Made by a program: the position numbers and the translations under genes. The notes under the pieces were generated by a model. That model did no database searches and was not told the origin of the DNA. It saw nothing but the letters and a program-made list of their open reading frames with translations. This document shows positions 18,501-26,206 of a stretch of DNA of 64,000 bases, piece after piece. The stretch is from positions 124,001 through 188,000 of the forward strand of contig NZ_LWLS01000072.1 in the NCBI RefSeq assembly GCF_001905095.1, written 5' to 3'. The DNA is from Micromonospora sp. CB01531. GTDB taxonomy: Bacteria > Actinomycetota > Actinomycetes > Mycobacteriales > Micromonosporaceae. Positions within the stretch are counted from its first letter, which is position 1; the number at the start of each line of letters is the position of its first letter.

Positions 18501-18577
18501 CCGGCGCCATCCGGCTGCAGGACCACGGCAACCCGGTCCAGTACCGGAACATCTGGATCGAGCCGCTTGACCGGTAG
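15572..18577 (+). CDS. Secreted multidomain glycan-active protein (PA14, propeller, CBM, DUF1080)
   Basis: 1001 residues. A signal peptide with a run of Arg (~1-37) comes first. A PA14 domain follows at ~60-190 (DYAFRLTSDDGSRLTIDDQL) and then a six-bladed PVC-type glucose dehydrogenase-like propeller at ~230-560 (GMAFRPDGDLVISTWGG, LRTPNGIGWGPKGEVFVTDN). A CBM6/35-type carbohydrate-binding domain lies at ~678-800. The C-terminal domain is of the 3-keto-disaccharide hydrolase/DUF1080 type at ~808-1001 (ITLFNGGDLTEWQ, SGVFLQDRYEIQVLDSFG). This is a cell-free enzyme for oxidised glycans or glycosides; the exact substrate is unknown. caggaggaacc precedes the ATG. Confidence 0.85.
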   Translation: MTAPNRWRRRRRAALAAAGAALATLLAAVPVTSATAAPVTADVPPQEPGVTLRSYDMGTPLSALCTLKPAQTPNVDKLMPQINWTTTGEFGLSDRFISHVTANLTVPTDGDYAFRLTSDDGSRLTIDDQLVVDHDGLHGETSKEGSVSLSAGLHPLFVEFFENGGGQVLRLEWRPPGADGFQLVPTSALSTDAGVVRVTAPGWKYCEGATDSAGDGLPLDRVHPGYTLTDLRPEGFRPQVTGMAFRPDGDLVISTWGGTDNVTGEVYVVGGVTGKTGPEQVTYRKFAAGLREPQGVAVVDGTVYVSQKHELTALRDTDNDGVADDYRTVATWPWGRNFHEFAFGLLYRDGYFYLNLSVAINLGGATTVPQPAPNRGTSIKVNAATGEITYVAGGLRTPNGIGWGPKGEVFVTDNQGGWLPASKLVKIQDGAFYNHYTTPAGPYDDKPVTRPIVWLPQNEIGNSPSTPVLLKQGPYAGQLVVGDVTYGGLQRVFLEEIEGQYQGAVFRHTQGLESGINEVALGPDGALYVGGLGAGGNWGQEGKLSYGLQKLTPNGTSTFEVKEMRASHVGFELEYTKPLSAETAADLADAYQVTQWRYGATSQYGGPKLELETLKVTKAELSADRRTVKLHIPGRKENRVVHLRSPRPFSSADGEELWNTEAWYTLNEIPGRVVQPQTFFEAEEGRTVAVGMATDHAAYSGAGFAAGFAQNGSSTSISADVRASGTYDLAMRYSNGPNPYSGEKQLSLYVNGKRVEQRVFPSTVTWEEWGTVTTTVPLNKGRNVVEYRKEAADSGHVNLDVLAVRPHGERITLFNGGDLTEWQHTDGREPGWPVADGAMTVRNGDLRTVQAFGDFRLHIEFNLPLYPPDVTGQARANSGVFLQDRYEIQVLDSFGIDPPRTNDAAAIYNQKAPDVNAALPPRTWQTYDIVYRQARYDAAGRKVENPRVTVVWNGVTVHNDVEILGPTGSSRPEGPAAGAIRLQDHGNPVQYRNIWIEPLDR

Positions 18578-18593
18578 GTCCGCCAGCGGTCAG

Positions 18594-18633
18594 CACGCGG
18601 ACGGCCGGGTTCGCCGACCCGGCCGTCCGCGTG
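18594..18633 (+). terminator. Strong hairpin terminator
   Basis: A perfect 17-bp stem (18594-18610 with 18617-18633) and six-base loop, 16 bases after the stop of the 1001-residue secreted protein and facing the convergent DUF6528 gene. Confidence 0.8.
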
Positions 18634-18686
18634 GCGGCTTACCCGGGCCACCCGCCGGCGCTCCCGACCAGTGGTGGCCTGGATGG

Positions 18687-19658
18687 TCAGTGGAAGTCGA
18701 CGTTGTACAGGCGTGCCTTGTAGAACTCCGCCCCATACGACAGGGAGCGGGTGAACGACCTGGCCCCCGCGGAGTCGAAGAACTGCACCGTCGGGCTGAC
18801 CCAGTTCCGCGTGTCCCCGTGGTACGTCGCCCCGGTGGCCTGCACCCAGAACCGCTCGCCCGAGCTGTGCTGCGAGTACGACTTCACCGAGTTGTCCGGA
18901 TAGCTCTGGGTCACGGCGTACGTGGTCTTGTCGATGGTCATCACCTTGCTGCCGTCCGTGGCCAGCATCAGGTTGCCGTTGGCGTAGCTGGCGTCCAGGC
19001 TGTGCCCCAGATGGGCGCCGATCGAGATCGACCGGGACAGCGACAGCCGGGTGCTGCGGTAGGTACCGGACACGGTGTAGATCCGGGCATAGTCCTGGCC
19101 GATCGCCCACAGCTTGCCGGAGACGTCGTCCCACCAGACGCCGTGGGCGCCGGGGAAGGAGATCGTCTGGACCAGCGCCAGGGTGCTCGGGTCGCTCACC
19201 GCGGTGGGGCCGTAGAGATAGAGGTATCCGCCGGAGGACGCCACCACGATCGCCCCGATATTCGGGATGCGCTCGATCGCGTGGGGGTTGTTGCCCGGCG
19301 TGGCGTACCAGAGGAGGTCGTTGAGCTCCTGCGCCGCCTCGGTGGTCTTGTTCACGATGCCGACCTTGCCGCCCGACGCCGTGACCAGGGCGACCACGCC
19401 GAACGCCGACGTGTTGCGGAACTTGACGTCGGAGAGGTTCGACCAGCCGTTCGCGGTGCCCGGGCTGAAGCTCCACTTCAGCGTCGAAGTGCTCCAGGCC
19501 GAGCTGGACGGGTAGATCTGGATCTGGTTGTGATACTGCTCGCAGACGGCTACGTCGTAGGTGGCGTACGCCTGCGCGGGCGCCTCGCCGAGCAGCGCGG
19601 CGGCCGGAGCGGCTGCCGCCGCTGCGGCTGCGGCCTTGAAGATCGCTCTTCTACGCAA
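18687..19658 (-). CDS. Secreted DUF6528 family protein
   Basis: 323 residues with a Tat-like or Sec signal (MRRRAIFKAAAAAAAAAPAA, cleaved near AQAYA). The mature part is rich in Ser/Thr/Trp/Tyr and appears to be an all-beta propeller (WSFSPGTANGWSNLSDVKF, then repeated V-G-I-V-like blades). I assign DUF6528 from the opening VAVCEQYHNQIQIY. The function is unknown; secreted propellers of this type often bind carbohydrate. It is convergent with the PA14 gene and separated by a strong terminator. Confidence 0.65.
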   Translation of the reverse strand: MRRRAIFKAAAAAAAAAPAAALLGEAPAQAYATYDVAVCEQYHNQIQIYPSSSAWSTSTLKWSFSPGTANGWSNLSDVKFRNTSAFGVVALVTASGGKVGIVNKTTEAAQELNDLLWYATPGNNPHAIERIPNIGAIVVASSGGYLYLYGPTAVSDPSTLALVQTISFPGAHGVWWDDVSGKLWAIGQDYARIYTVSGTYRSTRLSLSRSISIGAHLGHSLDASYANGNLMLATDGSKVMTIDKTTYAVTQSYPDNSVKSYSQHSSGERFWVQATGATYHGDTRNWVSPTVQFFDSAGARSFTRSLSYGAEFYKARLYNVDFH

Positions 19659-19839
19659 AACATCCTCCCCAAGGTCCTGGATGGACCAGCCAGGTGGATG
19701 CTAATCCCCATCGATCGGTGGTGTCGGCGGTCACCCGGCTCGACCCACGACCTCACCGCCGCCCGCCATCACAGCATCAGCGACGCGCCCACCAGCGCTT
19801 GGCGATGACCTTCGGGTCGCGGCTGCACAGCCCGGGCGC

Positions 19840-20592
19840 TCAGCCCACGGCCCCGGCGGCGGGCTTGCGCCAGACCGACACGTGGCTCTCGCTGTCGGAC
19901 GTGAAGGGCGCCCCGTCCCAACCCGCCACCCGCTGCTCCAGCGTCAAGCCGGCCAGCCGTGCCATGAGGTCGCACTCGGCGGGCCAGATGTAGCGGAAGT
20001 AGCTGTAGCCGTAGCGCATGGACCCATCGTTCAGCCGCCGGTAGTGGTGAGACGTTCCCTGTTGCGTGACCATGTCGTAGGTGTCGAAGCCGGCGTGCCG
20101 GTCGGTCACCTCGAACGGCACCGCCGACTGCCCCGGGGGGAACCGCCGGATGCCCGGCACCCACAGCTCGACGACGAAGCGACCGCCCGGCGACAGGTGC
20201 CGGGCAGCGTTGCGGAAGCACTGCACCTGCTCGTCCTGGGTGCACAGGTTGCCGATGCTGTTCCACACGACGTACACGAGTGAGAACTGGCCGGGGACGG
20301 TCGCCGTGGCCATGTCGCCGATGACGACCGGCAACTGCTCCGCGGGCACCTTGCGCCGCAGCCGGTTGACCATCGGCTCCGACAGTTCGATCCCGGTCAC
20401 GGAGATGCCGCGGGCGGCGAGCGGGATGGCCACCCGACCCGTGCCGATCGCGAACTCCAGCGCGGGGCCGGAACCCGCCAGCCGGGCGAGGAAGTCCACG
20501 GCGGGGTCGAGCACCGCTGGGGCAAACATCTCGGCCGAAAGGTCGTCGTACCGCTCCGCGGTGTCCTCGTCCCACAGGTCGCTGCTCGTCAC
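19840..20592 (-). CDS. Class I SAM-dependent methyltransferase
   Basis: About 250 residues with motif I LEFAIGTGRVAIPLA (~50), GIELSEPMV and VIGDMATATVPGQFSLVYVV. The N-terminus SDLWDEDTAERYDD matches the widespread actinomycete small-molecule methyltransferase group. The GTG at 20590-20592 is preferred; the frame also opens with a GTG at 20628. The substrate cannot be told. It is a single gene, divergent from nothing obvious; the serine hydrolase gene upstream runs in the same direction with its stop 65 bases away. Confidence 0.78.
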   Translation of the reverse strand: MTSSDLWDEDTAERYDDLSAEMFAPAVLDPAVDFLARLAGSGPALEFAIGTGRVAIPLAARGISVTGIELSEPMVNRLRRKVPAEQLPVVIGDMATATVPGQFSLVYVVWNSIGNLCTQDEQVQCFRNAARHLSPGGRFVVELWVPGIRRFPPGQSAVPFEVTDRHAGFDTYDMVTQQGTSHHYRRLNDGSMRYGYSYFRYIWPAECDLMARLAGLTLEQRVAGWDGAPFTSDSESHVSVWRKPAAGAVG

Positions 20593-20657
20593 GGGCCGAG
20601 CCTGCTCGCCTCCCTGCGCGCACGCCACCTATTTAGCGGAAGGGCGGCGTGCGCCCG

Positions 20658-21644
20658 TCACCCGAGCGCCGGCAGGATGACCCGCTCCAGCAGTGCCACC
20701 GGAGTCCGCCACTGGTCGGGGTCGTCGTAGTTGCCGGCGGTGACGGCCACGGCGAGATCCAGGTCGGGCAGGACGATCAGGCGCTGGCCGCCGTTGCCCA
20801 TCCCGGCCACCAGCCGGTGGCCCGCCGTGGCCTCGACGTACCACTGGTAGCCGTACTGGCCGCCCCAGTCGGTCGGCAGGCGGGGCTGCAACATCGTGTG
20901 GATCCACGCGGCGGGGACGATCTGATGACCGGCCCACGCTCCCTCGGCGAGCACCAGCTCGCCGATTCTGGCCAGGTCGCGCGGCGCGAGCCGCAGCCCG
21001 GACGCAGCCGAGGCCACCCCGTCCGCGCCGGTCATCCACTCGAAGCTGTGGATGCCGAGTGGCGCGAACAGCGCCTCTCGCCCGTACTGTGGCAGCGGCT
21101 GTCCGGTCCCGGCGGTGATCAGCCGGCCAAGCAGCGCCGCGGCGCCTCCGCAGTAGGACCAGCGGGCGCCGGGTGGCTCGAGGATCGGCCGCTCGAGCAC
21201 GTACCGGTACCGGTCCGGCGCCAGTTCCATCGCGATTTCGGCGTTGGCCAGGTTGTCGTACGGGAGGTCTTCGCGCCATTCCAGGCCGAGGGACATGGTC
21301 AGCGCGTGCTCGACGGTGAGCCGGGCCCGTTCGGGGTCGGCCGCCAGATCGGTGTACTCCGGGAACTGCCGCAGGAGCGGCTCTGCAGGGTGGGGGACGC
21401 TGCCCTGGCCGAGCGCGATGCCGTACAGCAGCGCGGTCACGCTCTTGGTGACCGACCGGACGTCGTGCAAGGTCCCGGGTCCGAACTCGACGACACCCAG
21501 CGATCTGCCCCAGCTGAAGTCTTCTCCTGCGCCGTAGTACGCCAGCAGGGTCTCGCCACCACGGACCGCCACGACCGCGTGGAGGCCCTCAACCTTCCCG
21601 GCCTGGCGCGTTTCGTGCAGGCGCTCGCGCAACTCGGTCCTCAT
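20658..21644 (-). CDS. Serine hydrolase of the beta-lactamase/class C fold
   Basis: 328 residues of the PF00144 type. SxxK nucleophile motif SVTKS is at ~66. The second motif, normally YxN, reads WSYCGGAAALL at ~163 with Gly in place of Asn. A later HRLVAGMGNGGQ replaces the classical KTG box. Such deviations are usual in esterases and peptidases of this fold rather than true beta-lactamases. No signal peptide is seen, so it is probably cytoplasmic. gaggaggg lies three bases before the ATG at 21644. Confidence 0.82.
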   Translation of the reverse strand: MRTELRERLHETRQAGKVEGLHAVVAVRGGETLLAYYGAGEDFSWGRSLGVVEFGPGTLHDVRSVTKSVTALLYGIALGQGSVPHPAEPLLRQFPEYTDLAADPERARLTVEHALTMSLGLEWREDLPYDNLANAEIAMELAPDRYRYVLERPILEPPGARWSYCGGAAALLGRLITAGTGQPLPQYGREALFAPLGIHSFEWMTGADGVASAASGLRLAPRDLARIGELVLAEGAWAGHQIVPAAWIHTMLQPRLPTDWGGQYGYQWYVEATAGHRLVAGMGNGGQRLIVLPDLDLAVAVTAGNYDDPDQWRTPVALLERVILPALG

Positions 21645-21760
21645 CGACCCTCCTCGGCGGGGTGACACTGTCCTTACGGGATACCACGGCGCTCATCATC
21701 GTTCGGTCAACCGCCAGTACCGTTACCCGCCGCGGAGGTCGCGCCCGTATATTCACCGGG

Positions 21761-22417
21761 GTGAACCTGCCCTTCCCCGGCACCACCACCCAGATTCCCC
21801 CATCCGGCACCCGCCCCAGCGCCCGCCCGGCCTGGCTGCTGATCGGGCCGACACTCGCCGCGTCGCTGGGTGCCTTCCTGCTCGCCGTCACCTTCGGGCC
21901 GGAAAAGGCCGAGATCCAGCGGGCCATGCATCTGCCGGCCTCGGTGATCCCCTGGATCTTCGTGGCCTACCTGCTGGCGGCGCTACTGGCGGTTCCGGTC
22001 GGCGCTCTGCTCGGCCGGCGGTGGCCGACCGCGGTCGCGCTGCCCGCGATCGTGCTGCTGGTTCCCGGATCGCTGCTGACCGCGCTGGCCCCGGGGAGCG
22101 GAACGCTGCTGCTCGGCCGCGCGGTGACCGGGGTCGGGGCCGGTCTGGCCTGGGGCGTCACGGCCGTGCTGATCACGCAGGTAGGGGCACGGCGCGGGTT
22201 GATGGTGCCACTCGTCGCCGGCGCGGTGGTGCTGGCGCTGGCTCTCGGACCCGTGGCCGGGGCGTTTCTGGGGCGGTCGCTCGGTTGGCGGTGGCCTTTC
22301 CTGGCGGCCGTGCCGCTTGAGGTGGTGGCGTTGCTGGTCACCGCGGTGAGCGGAATCATCGTGCTGATGCGGCGCGCGTCCCAGCCGGCTCAGCCTCCGG
22401 CCGCACCGTTGGCCTGA
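21761..22417 (+). CDS. Half-length MFS-like membrane protein (six TM)
   Basis: 218 residues with six transmembrane segments, corresponding to the N-terminal half of a major facilitator transporter. The loop 2-3 signature appears as GALLGRRWPTAVALPA, and GRAVTGVGAGLAWGVTAVLI looks like TM4. It ends in a short Pro/Ala tail after TM6, with no C-terminal half downstream. It is either a truncated remnant or a genuine half-size protein. GTG at 21761 is chosen because the upstream extension is not hydrophobic or conserved-looking. Confidence 0.55.
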   Translation: MNLPFPGTTTQIPPSGTRPSARPAWLLIGPTLAASLGAFLLAVTFGPEKAEIQRAMHLPASVIPWIFVAYLLAALLAVPVGALLGRRWPTAVALPAIVLLVPGSLLTALAPGSGTLLLGRAVTGVGAGLAWGVTAVLITQVGARRGLMVPLVAGAVVLALALGPVAGAFLGRSLGWRWPFLAAVPLEVVALLVTAVSGIIVLMRRASQPAQPPAAPLA

Positions 22418-22555
22418 CGAAACGGGCGGCGCAGGGCAGCCGAGCTTCGCCCAGCGACGAACCCTGCTGCCTCCGCGAGGTCGGACCGCGCGTCGAACGG
22501 CGAAGGCCCCATCGCGGCGGCGGACGATTCGCGTCGCGCGACCTAGGATCGGGCC

Positions 22556-23500
22556 ATGCCCCTGACCGTGGACGACGTCGACCGGTTCGAGGCCGCCAGG
22601 CCGCGCATGGAAGCCATCGCCTACCGCCTTCTCGGCTCCGCCACGGAGGCGGAGGACGCTGTGCAGGAGACGTTCATACGCTGGCAGGCCGCCGACGTGG
22701 ACCGCATCGAGGTCCCCGAGGCCTGGCTGACGAAGGTCCTCACCAACCTGTGCCTCAACCAGCTCACCTCCGCGCGGGCGCGCCGCGAGACCTATGTGGG
22801 TCAATGGCTTCCCGAGCCGCTGCTCGCCGGGGACCCGATGCTCGGCCCGGCCGACACCGCCGAGCAGCGCGAATCGGTCTCGTACGCGGTCCTCACCCTC
22901 ATGGAGCGCCTCGCTCCCAACGAGCGGGCGGTGTACGTGCTCCGGGAGGCCTTCGACTACCCGCACCGGGAGATCGCCGAGATCCTCGACATCACCGAGG
23001 CCGCCAGCCAGCAGATCTTCCACCGCGCCAAGAAACACGTCGCGGACGGCAAGGCCCGCACCGAGATCGACGGGGCCGCCGCTCGGCGGATCGTCGAGGA
23101 GTTCCTGACGGCCGCCACCAGCGGCCAGACCGAGCCGCTCGTGCGCCTGCTCACCGAAGACGCCATCTCGATCGGCGACGGCGGCGGGAAGGTCCCGGCC
23201 CGCGCCAAGGCGTTCGAGGGCGCCGCCGCGGTCGCAAAGTTCCTGCGGGGGCTGTTCAAACCCGGCGAGGCCAAGCGCGCCATCGTCGGCGGCACGCCCG
23301 CGGTCTACGCCTGGACCGCCAACGGCGACCCCGCCGTCGTGGCCGTCCTGGACGGCCGGGTCGTCGGCGTCATGTGCCTGGAGGTCACCGCCGAGGGCAT
23401 CGCCGCGTTCCGCAACCAGGTCAACCCCGACAAGCTCGACCGCGCGACCGCGCACTGGGCGGCCGCCGACCACGGGGAACCCCTGTTCAACGCCTTCTGA
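22556..23500 (+). CDS. ECF41 sigma factor with C-terminal SnoaL-like domain (SigJ-type)
   Basis: 314 residues. Sigma-2 lies at ~10-80 (LLGSATEAEDAVQETFIRWQ, then WLTKVLTNLCLNQL, typical of ECF41), sigma-4 at ~110-165 (DYPHREIAEILDITEAASQQ), and a SnoaL/NTF2-like domain fills ~180-314. In ECF41 factors this fused domain controls activity in place of an anti-sigma. Family members commonly drive an adjacent oxidoreductase or carboxymuconolactone decarboxylase gene; here the FAD oxidoreductase 93 bases downstream is the likely target. Confidence 0.92.
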   Translation: MPLTVDDVDRFEAARPRMEAIAYRLLGSATEAEDAVQETFIRWQAADVDRIEVPEAWLTKVLTNLCLNQLTSARARRETYVGQWLPEPLLAGDPMLGPADTAEQRESVSYAVLTLMERLAPNERAVYVLREAFDYPHREIAEILDITEAASQQIFHRAKKHVADGKARTEIDGAAARRIVEEFLTAATSGQTEPLVRLLTEDAISIGDGGGKVPARAKAFEGAAAVAKFLRGLFKPGEAKRAIVGGTPAVYAWTANGDPAVVAVLDGRVVGVMCLEVTAEGIAAFRNQVNPDKLDRATAHWAAADHGEPLFNAF

Positions 23501-23593
23501 CCGCCAAGTGAGGTGCTTCACATCTCCTTCCTGTCAGGAAACGACGGGCCGCCCGGTTCAAGGGGCAAGCCCGCGCAAGACAGGAGCAAGGAA

Positions 23594-24790
23594 ATGCCGC
23601 ACCGCATCATCGTCCTCGGAGCCGGCTACACCGGAGCCATCGCCGCCGGCCGCCTCGCCAAGCGGCTCCGCCGCGAGGACGTCGCCATCACCCTCGTCAA
23701 CGCCGAGCCCGACTTCGTCGAACGCGTCCGCATGCACCAGCTGGCGGCCGGCCAGGACCTCAAGCCCCGGCCATTCAACGAGATGTTCGCAGGCACCGGC
23801 GTCGAACTGAGGCTCGCCAAGGTCACCGGCGTCGACGTCGACCGCAGGACCGTCGCCGTCACTGGCAGGAACGGCGCCGAAGAACTCGCCTACGACACGC
23901 TCGTCTACGCCCTCGGCAGCGGCTGGAACACCCAAGGCGTCCCCGGAACCGCCGAGCACGCCTATGAGATCGCCAGCCGCCCCGGAGCACTCCGGCTGCG
24001 CGAGCGCCTGGCCCGCCTCGACGCCGGGCAGACCGTGGTCGTCGTCGGCGGCGGCCTCACCGGCCTGGAGGCCGCGACCGAGATCGCGGAGGCCCGCCCG
24101 GACCTCGACGTCGCCCTCGCCGCCCACGGCGGCCTCGGCGACTGGCTCTCGCCCAAGGGCCGCGAGCACCTCCGGAAGGTCCTCGGCAAGCTCGGGATCA
24201 CCGTGTACGAGCACGCCGCCGTCACCGGCGTCGGCGCCGACCGCGTCGACATCGCCGACGGCAGGGCCATCCAGGCCGCGGTCACCCTGTGGACCACCGG
24301 CTTCGCGGTCCACCCGATCACGAAGGCGACCGCCCTGGAGGTCACCGGTACCGGCCAGATCGTCGTCGACGGGACCATGCGTTCGGTTTCGCACCCGGAC
24401 GTGTACGCCGTCGGGGACGCGGCCTGTGCGATGGGACCGGGCAACAAGCCGCTGCGGATGTCGTGCGCTTCGGGTACCCCAGCCGCCTGGCAGGCCGCCG
24501 ACGCGATCGCCGCGCGCCTGACCGGCGGGAAGCTCCCCAACGTGCCGATCCGCTACTTCAACCAGTGCATCTCACTGGGCCGCAAGGATGGCCTGATCCA
24601 GTACGTCACCGCCGACGACCGCGCCGTGTCGGCGGTCCTAACCGGACGGCTCGCCGCCGTCTACAAGGAGCTGGTCTGCAAGGGTGCCGCCTGGGGCGTC
24701 GCCAACCCGATGCTCGGGCTGCCGACCCGGCGCCGCCAGGTCACCGCGGAGCGGGCCGCGGCGGGCCCGACCGCCAGTGTGCTGGCGTAG
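23594..24790 (+). CDS. FAD/NAD(P)-dependent oxidoreductase (NDH-2-like)
   Basis: 398 residues with an N-terminal FAD Rossmann motif (IIVLGAGYTGAIAAGRLA), a second NAD(P)H-binding GGGLTGLEAATEIA (~157) and VYAVGDAACAMGPGNKPLRM (~275) near the FAD. This is the type II NADH dehydrogenase/apoptosis-inducing-factor-like family. There is no C-terminal amphipathic membrane anchor, so it may be a soluble reductase. The ATG at 23594 follows gcaaggaa. Partner of the ECF41 gene just upstream. Confidence 0.88.
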   Translation: MPHRIIVLGAGYTGAIAAGRLAKRLRREDVAITLVNAEPDFVERVRMHQLAAGQDLKPRPFNEMFAGTGVELRLAKVTGVDVDRRTVAVTGRNGAEELAYDTLVYALGSGWNTQGVPGTAEHAYEIASRPGALRLRERLARLDAGQTVVVVGGGLTGLEAATEIAEARPDLDVALAAHGGLGDWLSPKGREHLRKVLGKLGITVYEHAAVTGVGADRVDIADGRAIQAAVTLWTTGFAVHPITKATALEVTGTGQIVVDGTMRSVSHPDVYAVGDAACAMGPGNKPLRMSCASGTPAAWQAADAIAARLTGGKLPNVPIRYFNQCISLGRKDGLIQYVTADDRAVSAVLTGRLAAVYKELVCKGAAWGVANPMLGLPTRRRQVTAERAAAGPTASVLA

Positions 24791-24797
24791 AGCACGA

Positions 24798-24838
24798 AGC
24801 GAAGCGGACGCCCTCGACGCGAGGGCGCCCGCTTCGCT
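24798..24838 (+). terminator. Hairpin terminator of the ECF41 unit
   Basis: An 18-position stem with one mismatch (24798-24815 with 24821-24838) around a five-base loop, eight bases after the oxidoreductase stop. Confidence 0.75.
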
Positions 24839-24897
24839 GTCGGTGGTCGTCACTCGCGCGAAACGTCATTGCAACAGGGTCTCGACAACATGCCACC

Positions 24898-25359
24898 ATG
24901 CACCTGAGCATCGAGCGTGCCGACTTCGCTGACCCGCACCTGGGTGCGTTCCTTCGGGCGCATCTTGATGACCTCGCGCCCACAGCCCCGGTGGAGAGCC
25001 GGCACGCGCTGGACCTCCGTCGGCTGCAGGCACCAGATGTCCGCCTGTGGGTGGCGTCCGTTGGCGACCGGATTGTCGGGACTGGCGCGCTCGCGGCACT
25101 GGAGCCGGGTCATGAGGAACTCAAGAGCATGCGGACGGATCCGACGCGACGAGGCCAGGGAATCGCGACCCGGGTCCTCGAGCACCTGCTGGGGGATGCC
25201 CGTGGCCGCCGCATTCGCCGGATCTCCCTGGAGACCGGCAGCATGGATTTCTTCGCCCCGGCGAGAGCGCTGTATGCCAAGGCAGGGTTCGTCTTCTGCT
25301 CCCCATTCGGTTCCTACCGGGAGGACCCCAACAGCGTCTTCATGACCAAGGCCCTGTAG
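24898..25359 (+). CDS. GNAT family N-acetyltransferase
   Basis: 153 residues with the acetyl-CoA binding motif A, MRTDPTRRGQGIATRVLEHL (R/QxxGxG/A at ~83-88), and C-terminal FFAPARALYAKAGFVFCSPF. It resembles PhnO/ElaA-like single-domain acetyltransferases of unknown substrate. It is monocistronic behind a terminator. The ATG at 24898 is the first in frame and gives a complete family-length protein. Confidence 0.87.
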   Translation: MHLSIERADFADPHLGAFLRAHLDDLAPTAPVESRHALDLRRLQAPDVRLWVASVGDRIVGTGALAALEPGHEELKSMRTDPTRRGQGIATRVLEHLLGDARGRRIRRISLETGSMDFFAPARALYAKAGFVFCSPFGSYREDPNSVFMTKAL

Positions 25360-25639
25360 GGCTGACCGTGCAGGACCAGGTACCGCTGCTCGGACCTCCG
25401 CCGGCACGGGCAGTCCGGGTGTCGACTGGCCGGACCAAGCACGTTTACACGTAGGTCGATCTGGTACTCGCCACGTGACTGCCTGCGGTCAGGGCGGCGG
25501 GCACCGACAACGTGCGGATTGTCCGTCGTTGCCCGAAAGCCGGCATGAGCAGAAACTGACACCGCGCCCAGTAGGGAAGGAAGTTCCATGAACGGCCGAC
25601 CGAACATCGTGACGCGAAGCGGGCTGGCATGATCCGGGC

Positions 25640-26146
25640 ATGCGCAAGACCGTCGTCCTGGTCGGACTCGTGGTTTCGCTGGCCGCGTGCGGGTCGCTCG
25701 GCGAGGGTGCCCGGGGCGAGCGCTACCGGATGGGCTCCCGCGCGATGGAGCCGACGATCACTGCGGGTTCGGTCGTCACGGCCGAGGTGGTGAGGCCGGG
25801 CTACTACCAGCCGCGTACGGGCGACGTCGTGGTTTTCGATCCACCGGAATCCTGGGATCACGGCGAAGGGGAGCCGCCATGGATCTTTCGAGTGGTGGCG
25901 GTGCCAGGCGACACCATCGCCTGCTGCGACGCGGAGGGCCGGATCGTCCGTAACGGCGACGGGCAGGACGAGCCCTACGTCCAGGATGCGGCCTTTCCGG
26001 GTGCCGTTCTTCAGACGGAGTTCCAGCCCATCACCGTGCCGGCGGGCGAGGTCTACCTTCTCGGCGACTACCGCGAGGCGGCCAACGACTCCTCGCAGAA
26101 TGGACCGGTGCCGGTGGAAAACGTGATCGGCGTCGTCAAGTTCTGA
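25640..26146 (+). CDS. Signal peptidase I-like lipoprotein lacking catalytic residues
   Basis: 168 residues with a lipoprotein signal (lipobox LAAC at ~18-21) and an S26 signal-peptidase-like domain. The usual S-x-S-M-x-P-T box reads GSRAMEPTI (~32-40), so the nucleophile Ser is Ala. The usual K-R-V before V-P-G-D reads IFRVVAVPGD (~80-89), so the general-base Lys is Phe. The rest of the fold, including GDNR-like VYLLGDYREAANDSSQ, is kept. It is probably an enzymatically dead, membrane-anchored protein with a binding role. Confidence 0.8.
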   Translation: MRKTVVLVGLVVSLAACGSLGEGARGERYRMGSRAMEPTITAGSVVTAEVVRPGYYQPRTGDVVVFDPPESWDHGEGEPPWIFRVVAVPGDTIACCDAEGRIVRNGDGQDEPYVQDAAFPGAVLQTEFQPITVPAGEVYLLGDYREAANDSSQNGPVPVENVIGVVKF

Positions 26147-26206
26147 GTCAACCTCAGTCACGAGCGGTACGCGCGGGCACATGCGGGGAAGGGCCGTGAG
26201 ACTGCC

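Noticed and set aside
16958..18526. Minus-strand frame of 522 codons under the secreted multidomain gene
   Set aside because: No recognisable domains; the plus strand encodes a CBM and DUF1080 domain.
20658..21644. True class C beta-lactamase (resistance gene)
   Set aside because: No signal peptide, the YxN motif is YCG and the KTG box is missing; an esterase/peptidase-like member is more likely.
23501..23593. ECF41 promoter between the sigma factor and the oxidoreductase
   Set aside because: A TGTCAGG-like -35 occurs near 23532 but no CGTC follows at a usable distance.
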